Notes under the pieces: model-generated | Told to the model about the DNA's origin: nothing | What the model saw: only the letters and a program-made list of their open reading frames with translations | Database searches by the model: none | Program-made: the position numbers and the translations under genes | Origin: Muribaculaceae bacterium | GTDB taxonomy: Bacteria; Bacteroidota; Bacteroidia; Bacteroidales; Muribaculaceae | Length of the DNA: 8,039 nucleotides | Assembly: GCA_029057255.1 (NCBI GenBank) | Contig: JAICZO010000035.1 | Location: forward strand, 1 to 8,039 | Reading direction: 5' to 3' | In this document: piece by piece, positions 6,244-8,039 of the stretch | How positions within the stretch are numbered: the stretch's first letter is position 1 | Layout: each line of letters opens with the position of its first letter

Positions 6244-7443
6244 ATGAAAAAACTGATTCTCATAGCCATTATCATCGTAATTGAGCTATTGCACTTTGAT
6301 TGCAGAGCCGATTACTATAGAACTGCACGGATAAGAAATGCTGAAATACAGAATGAAGAAATTGTCGGTTTTATAAAGGACGTAATAATCCCCTTAGCTA
6401 AATCTATAAACTTTACGCCCCGGAAGGACGACATATTTCTTGAGTTTAATAAGCGCGAAAAGGAAGATATAATTGATGTCGATATAACTCTGTATAAAGA
6501 TTTGGGCTTTAACGACTATGACGGCAAATTTGATGTCGGAGACAGACAATATGTCGCATATATCGACTCGTTTCCGGTCTTTATCAGTTCATATATAGAC
6601 AGACAGCCTTTCGTCAAACGATCAAAACGCATATTTAGAGACAACCCATATATACATGTCCTTGATAAATCAAGCGATGTGAGAATGATAACGCACACCG
6701 GGTTGGTTATAAATGACGCATGTGTGTCCTGGCGCTTCAAGTTTGTCAAAGGCGAGCTAATTTATATCGGTATCGAAGAGTGGACTAATTGGTTCGAAGA
6801 CGTTGACCGAAGCACATTGAAACCGTCGCATGTTCATAACCCGGCACCCGGTGAAGGTAATTATTATTATACTGCTCCGATAAGAAATGCTGAAATACAG
6901 AATGAAGAGATTGTTGACTTTATACAGGATGTAATAATTCCGTTAGCAAAATCAATCGAGTTTACTCCTTTGAGAGACGACATATTCATTCAGTTCTATA
7001 AGACCGATAACGATACAATTGATGTTGTCGTGGTTTTACATAAAGATTGTGGCTTTACCGACTACTACAGAGAGTTTGATGTAGGGCCACTAAGACAATA
7101 TGTCACATATATCGACTCGTTTCCGGTCTTTATCAGCTCATATAAAGACAATCCATCTGATAAAGAATCATCAATCGACTTTAAAAACAATCCATATCTA
7201 CGTGTTCTTGATAAATCAAGCGATGTGAGAATGATAACCCATACAGTGCAGTCAAAGAACGATGCGTGTGTCCTTTGGGGCTTCAGTCTTGTCGATGGCG
7301 AGCTTATTTACAATGGCAGGGAAGATAGGGCTGATTGGTTCAAAAATTATGAGCCAAGTTTATTAAAACCGAACAAATTGCGAGTAAAGCGTATCAAGGC
7401 AGTGCCGACCGGAGAGGTGATGCATCCTTTCAGGATTGAATAA
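6244..7443 (+). CDS. Exported protein with two tandem copies of an unknown domain
   Basis: I do not recognise the family of this 399-residue protein. It starts with MKK and a hydrophobic stretch (about 4-17), a Sec signal peptide likely cut after CRA (20-22); the Cys is not in a good lipobox, so lipid anchoring is unlikely. Residues 23-194 and 206-376 are two copies of one domain. Shared blocks are IRNAEIQNEEIV, DVIIPLAKSI, YIDSFPVFISSY and LDKSSDVRMITHT, and each copy ends in a GELIY strand followed by LKP. The pattern of alternating hydrophobic residues suggests a mixed alpha/beta fold. No catalytic motif is visible. An in-frame TAA at 6238-6240 fixes the start as the first ATG. It is transcribed opposite to all its neighbours and is AT-richer (40-42% GC in single lines counted, against 65% in mfd), consistent with horizontal acquisition. 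There is no T9SS tail at its end (HPFRIE). Confidence 0.85.
   Translation: MKKLILIAIIIVIELLHFDCRADYYRTARIRNAEIQNEEIVGFIKDVIIPLAKSINFTPRKDDIFLEFNKREKEDIIDVDITLYKDLGFNDYDGKFDVGDRQYVAYIDSFPVFISSYIDRQPFVKRSKRIFRDNPYIHVLDKSSDVRMITHTGLVINDACVSWRFKFVKGELIYIGIEEWTNWFEDVDRSTLKPSHVHNPAPGEGNYYYTAPIRNAEIQNEEIVDFIQDVIIPLAKSIEFTPLRDDIFIQFYKTDNDTIDVVVVLHKDCGFTDYYREFDVGPLRQYVTYIDSFPVFISSYKDNPSDKESSIDFKNNPYLRVLDKSSDVRMITHTVQSKNDACVLWGFSLVDGELIYNGREDRADWFKNYEPSLLKPNKLRVKRIKAVPTGEVMHPFRIE
6310..6825 (+). repeat. Intragenic tandem repeat, copy 1
   Basis: This is the first of two in-frame copies (172 codons, residues 23-194). It aligns to the second copy at an offset of 549 bases, falling to 546 after a one-codon indel between about 6590 and 6660. 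Perfect blocks shared with copy 2 are at 6330-6359, 6557-6587 and 6661-6692. Confidence 0.9.
6859..7371 (+). repeat. Intragenic tandem repeat, copy 2
   Basis: This is the second copy (171 codons, residues 206-376), separated from copy 1 by a short linker with HNPAPGEG. The perfect blocks matching copy 1 lie at 6879-6908, 7106-7136 and 7207-7238. Between them the copies differ at many positions, and a variable stretch follows FISSY. Residues 377-399 (basic, then GEVMHPFRIE) belong to neither copy. Confidence 0.9.
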
Positions 7444-7447
7444 CCCC

Positions 7448-7474
7448 GCACACCTTCGCTCCGCTACGGTGTGC
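7448..7474 (+). other. GC-rich hairpin after the exported-protein gene
   Basis: GCACACC (7448-7454) pairs with GGTGTGC (7468-7474) across a 13-base loop, 4 bases after the stop codon at 7441-7443. There is no T-run after it, so it would be a weak intrinsic terminator at most; it could protect the 3' end of the mRNA or be part of a repeated intergenic element. Confidence 0.4.
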
Positions 7475-7483
7475 CCGGAAAGT

Positions 7484-7576
7484 ATGCCCACCGGCAACGG
7501 GCGTCCGAAGGGCGCCGATTATCAGGCGAGGCTGCCAGTCACGCGTGACACATTTTACATAGAGACAAAAAAATGA
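7484..7576 (+). CDS. Possible 30-residue open frame (weak)
   Basis: An ATG at 7484 opens 30 codons ending in TGA at 7574-7576, inside the left arm of the terminator. The peptide begins MPTGNGRPKGADYQ and ends RDTFYIETKK, a protein-like mix of residues. The same frame stays open upstream past the stop of the exported-protein gene, one base out of its frame. There is no promoter or ribosome site of note, and an end inside a terminator is unusual for a gene. It may be a remnant of a longer gene or the chance reading of a conserved intergenic repeat. I do not recognise it. Confidence 0.18.
   Translation: MPTGNGRPKGADYQARLPVTRDTFYIETKK
7538..7549. repeat. 12-bp perfect palindrome
   Basis: GTCACGCGTGAC is its own reverse complement over all twelve bases, in the GC-rich stretch between the exported-protein gene and the terminator. 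It could be a dimeric regulator site or part of a mobile or repeated intergenic element; no promoter element is apparent beside it. Confidence 0.4.
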
Positions 7577-7604
7577 CGCCGGGTGAATCCGGCGTCATTT
7601 TTTT
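7567..7604. terminator. Strong two-way intrinsic terminator
   Basis: ATGACGCCGG (7573-7582) pairs perfectly with CCGGCGTCAT (7589-7598) around the six-base loop GTGAAT. Six A (7567-7572) before and six T (7599-7604) after give a T-run on both strands. It lies between two convergent genes, so it can end transcription of the exported-protein gene from the left and of the T9SS-cargo gene from the right. Confidence 0.93.
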
Positions 7605-7624
7605 GGGGGTCAGTCTGTATCGGG

Positions 7625-8039
7625 TCAGCGGATTGCTACCTTGGCGGTGCTGTTGCCTGCCGATACGATGTAGAGTCCTGAGGGGAGTCCTGCGATGCTG
7701 TTCTCGCCGGCTACTGTCGAAGCCTCGCGCACGAGACGGCCTTCGGCCGAGTAGATGCGTGCCGTGCCATTGGTCTCGCCAGTGGTGACGATGATGTCTC
7801 TGCCGCGTACACTGATGCTTGTCTGAGTAGCGGCGGCCACGTTCTCAACGCCCGAGAGGTTGACGGTGTTGGTGAAGAGGTCGAGGCGCGGGAAGGCGTC
7901 ATTGTGGAGGAGTCCGACAAGATGTATCAGAGGTGTTGTGAAGGTGGTAACACCGTCGGTGACAGTGTATTCGTCGCCGTCGATGAGTTCTTCGCCGGTC
8001 CAGTTGCCATCCTCGTCGAGCGAGGGCTCGGCAATAAAC
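7625..8039 (-). CDS. T9SS-exported protein, C-terminal part (5' end beyond window)
   Basis: The frame runs open from the right edge (codon at 8036-8038) to the TGA at 7625-7627, 137 codons. The last 70 or so residues match the type A sorting tail of the type IX secretion system: ISVRGRDIIVTTG, then ARIYSAEGRLVRE, then GLPSGLYIVSAGNS and the terminal KVAIR. This tail directs export across the outer membrane in Bacteroidota and is removed at the surface. The part before it (for example GNWTGEELIDGDEYTVTDG) is acidic and Gly/Thr-rich, as in extracellular proteins, but shows no enzyme motif, so the cargo type is unknown. A GTG at 7838-7840 could be mistaken for a start; the open frame upstream and the domain layout show it is internal. 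Confidence 0.88.
   Translation of the reverse strand, partial: FIAEPSLDEDGNWTGEELIDGDEYTVTDGVTTFTTPLIHLVGLLHNDAFPRLDLFTNTVNLSGVENVAAATQTSISVRGRDIIVTTGETNGTARIYSAEGRLVREASTVAGENSIAGLPSGLYIVSAGNSTAKVAIR

Noticed and set aside
6516..6749. A minus-strand open frame opposite repeat copy 1
   Set aside because: The plus-strand gene here has a signal peptide and repeated protein blocks; the antisense frame covers only one copy's middle and lacks features.
7625..7840. A separate 71-residue gene starting at GTG 7838-7840
   Set aside because: The frame stays open to the window edge and the segment is the sorting tail of a longer secreted protein, so the GTG is an internal valine codon.
1..8039. CRISPR array, tRNA, rRNA or insertion sequence
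   Set aside because: No regularly spaced direct repeats, cloverleaf, rRNA segment, transposase motif or paired terminal inverted repeats were seen; the only long repeat is the intragenic duplication.

Overview
The window reads as chromosomal DNA of a fairly GC-rich member of the Bacteroidota, most likely order Bacteroidales; the family is a guess, with a Muribaculaceae-like gut lineage fitting the composition. Support comes from a C-terminal type IX secretion (T9SS) sorting tail at the right edge, promoter-like TAnnTTTG elements, weak or absent Shine-Dalgarno sequences, an eIF1/SUI1-like protein, a CBS-less arabinose-5-phosphate isomerase and a Mfd of Bacteroidota type.

Positions 1-6075 form a tight leftward (minus-strand) block of eight genes. 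In transcription order they are: an ATP-grasp-fold protein of unknown substrate; a SIS-only D-arabinose-5-phosphate isomerase (first step of Kdo synthesis); a PfkB-fold sugar-kinase homologue that appears to lack the catalytic aspartate; lumazine synthase RibH; a small one-pass membrane protein; a short lipoprotein read from a TTG start; a SUI1-domain protein; and the N-terminal half of the transcription-repair coupling factor Mfd, cut by the left edge. Spacing is short (3-58 bp), and the last three genes overlap (11 bp, then 4 bp), so translational coupling is likely. Promoter-like elements precede the ATP-grasp gene and the isomerase gene. The block mixes envelope precursor synthesis, riboflavin synthesis, translation and repair, so co-transcription need not mean one pathway.

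Positions 6076-6243 are an AT-rich divergent intergenic region with a leftward promoter candidate, a rightward promoter candidate, a TTAAC-N4-GTTAA dyad between them, and a hairpin just upstream of the ATP-grasp start codon.

Positions 6244-7443 hold the only long rightward gene. It encodes a 399-residue, probably exported protein built of two tandem copies of a domain of about 172 residues that I do not recognise. It is clearly AT-richer than its neighbours (hand counts of single 60-base lines give 40-42% GC, against 65% in mfd), suggesting accessory or transferred DNA. The two copies share three perfect nucleotide blocks of 30-32 bases.

Positions 7444-7624 return to high GC and hold a hairpin, an open frame of 30 codons, a 12-bp perfect palindrome and a strong two-way terminator. 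The window ends in the 3' part of a leftward gene for a T9SS-exported protein. The least explained items are the duplicated exported protein, the apparently catalytically dead PfkB homologue beside the Kdo-pathway isomerase, and the ATP-grasp gene upstream of them.
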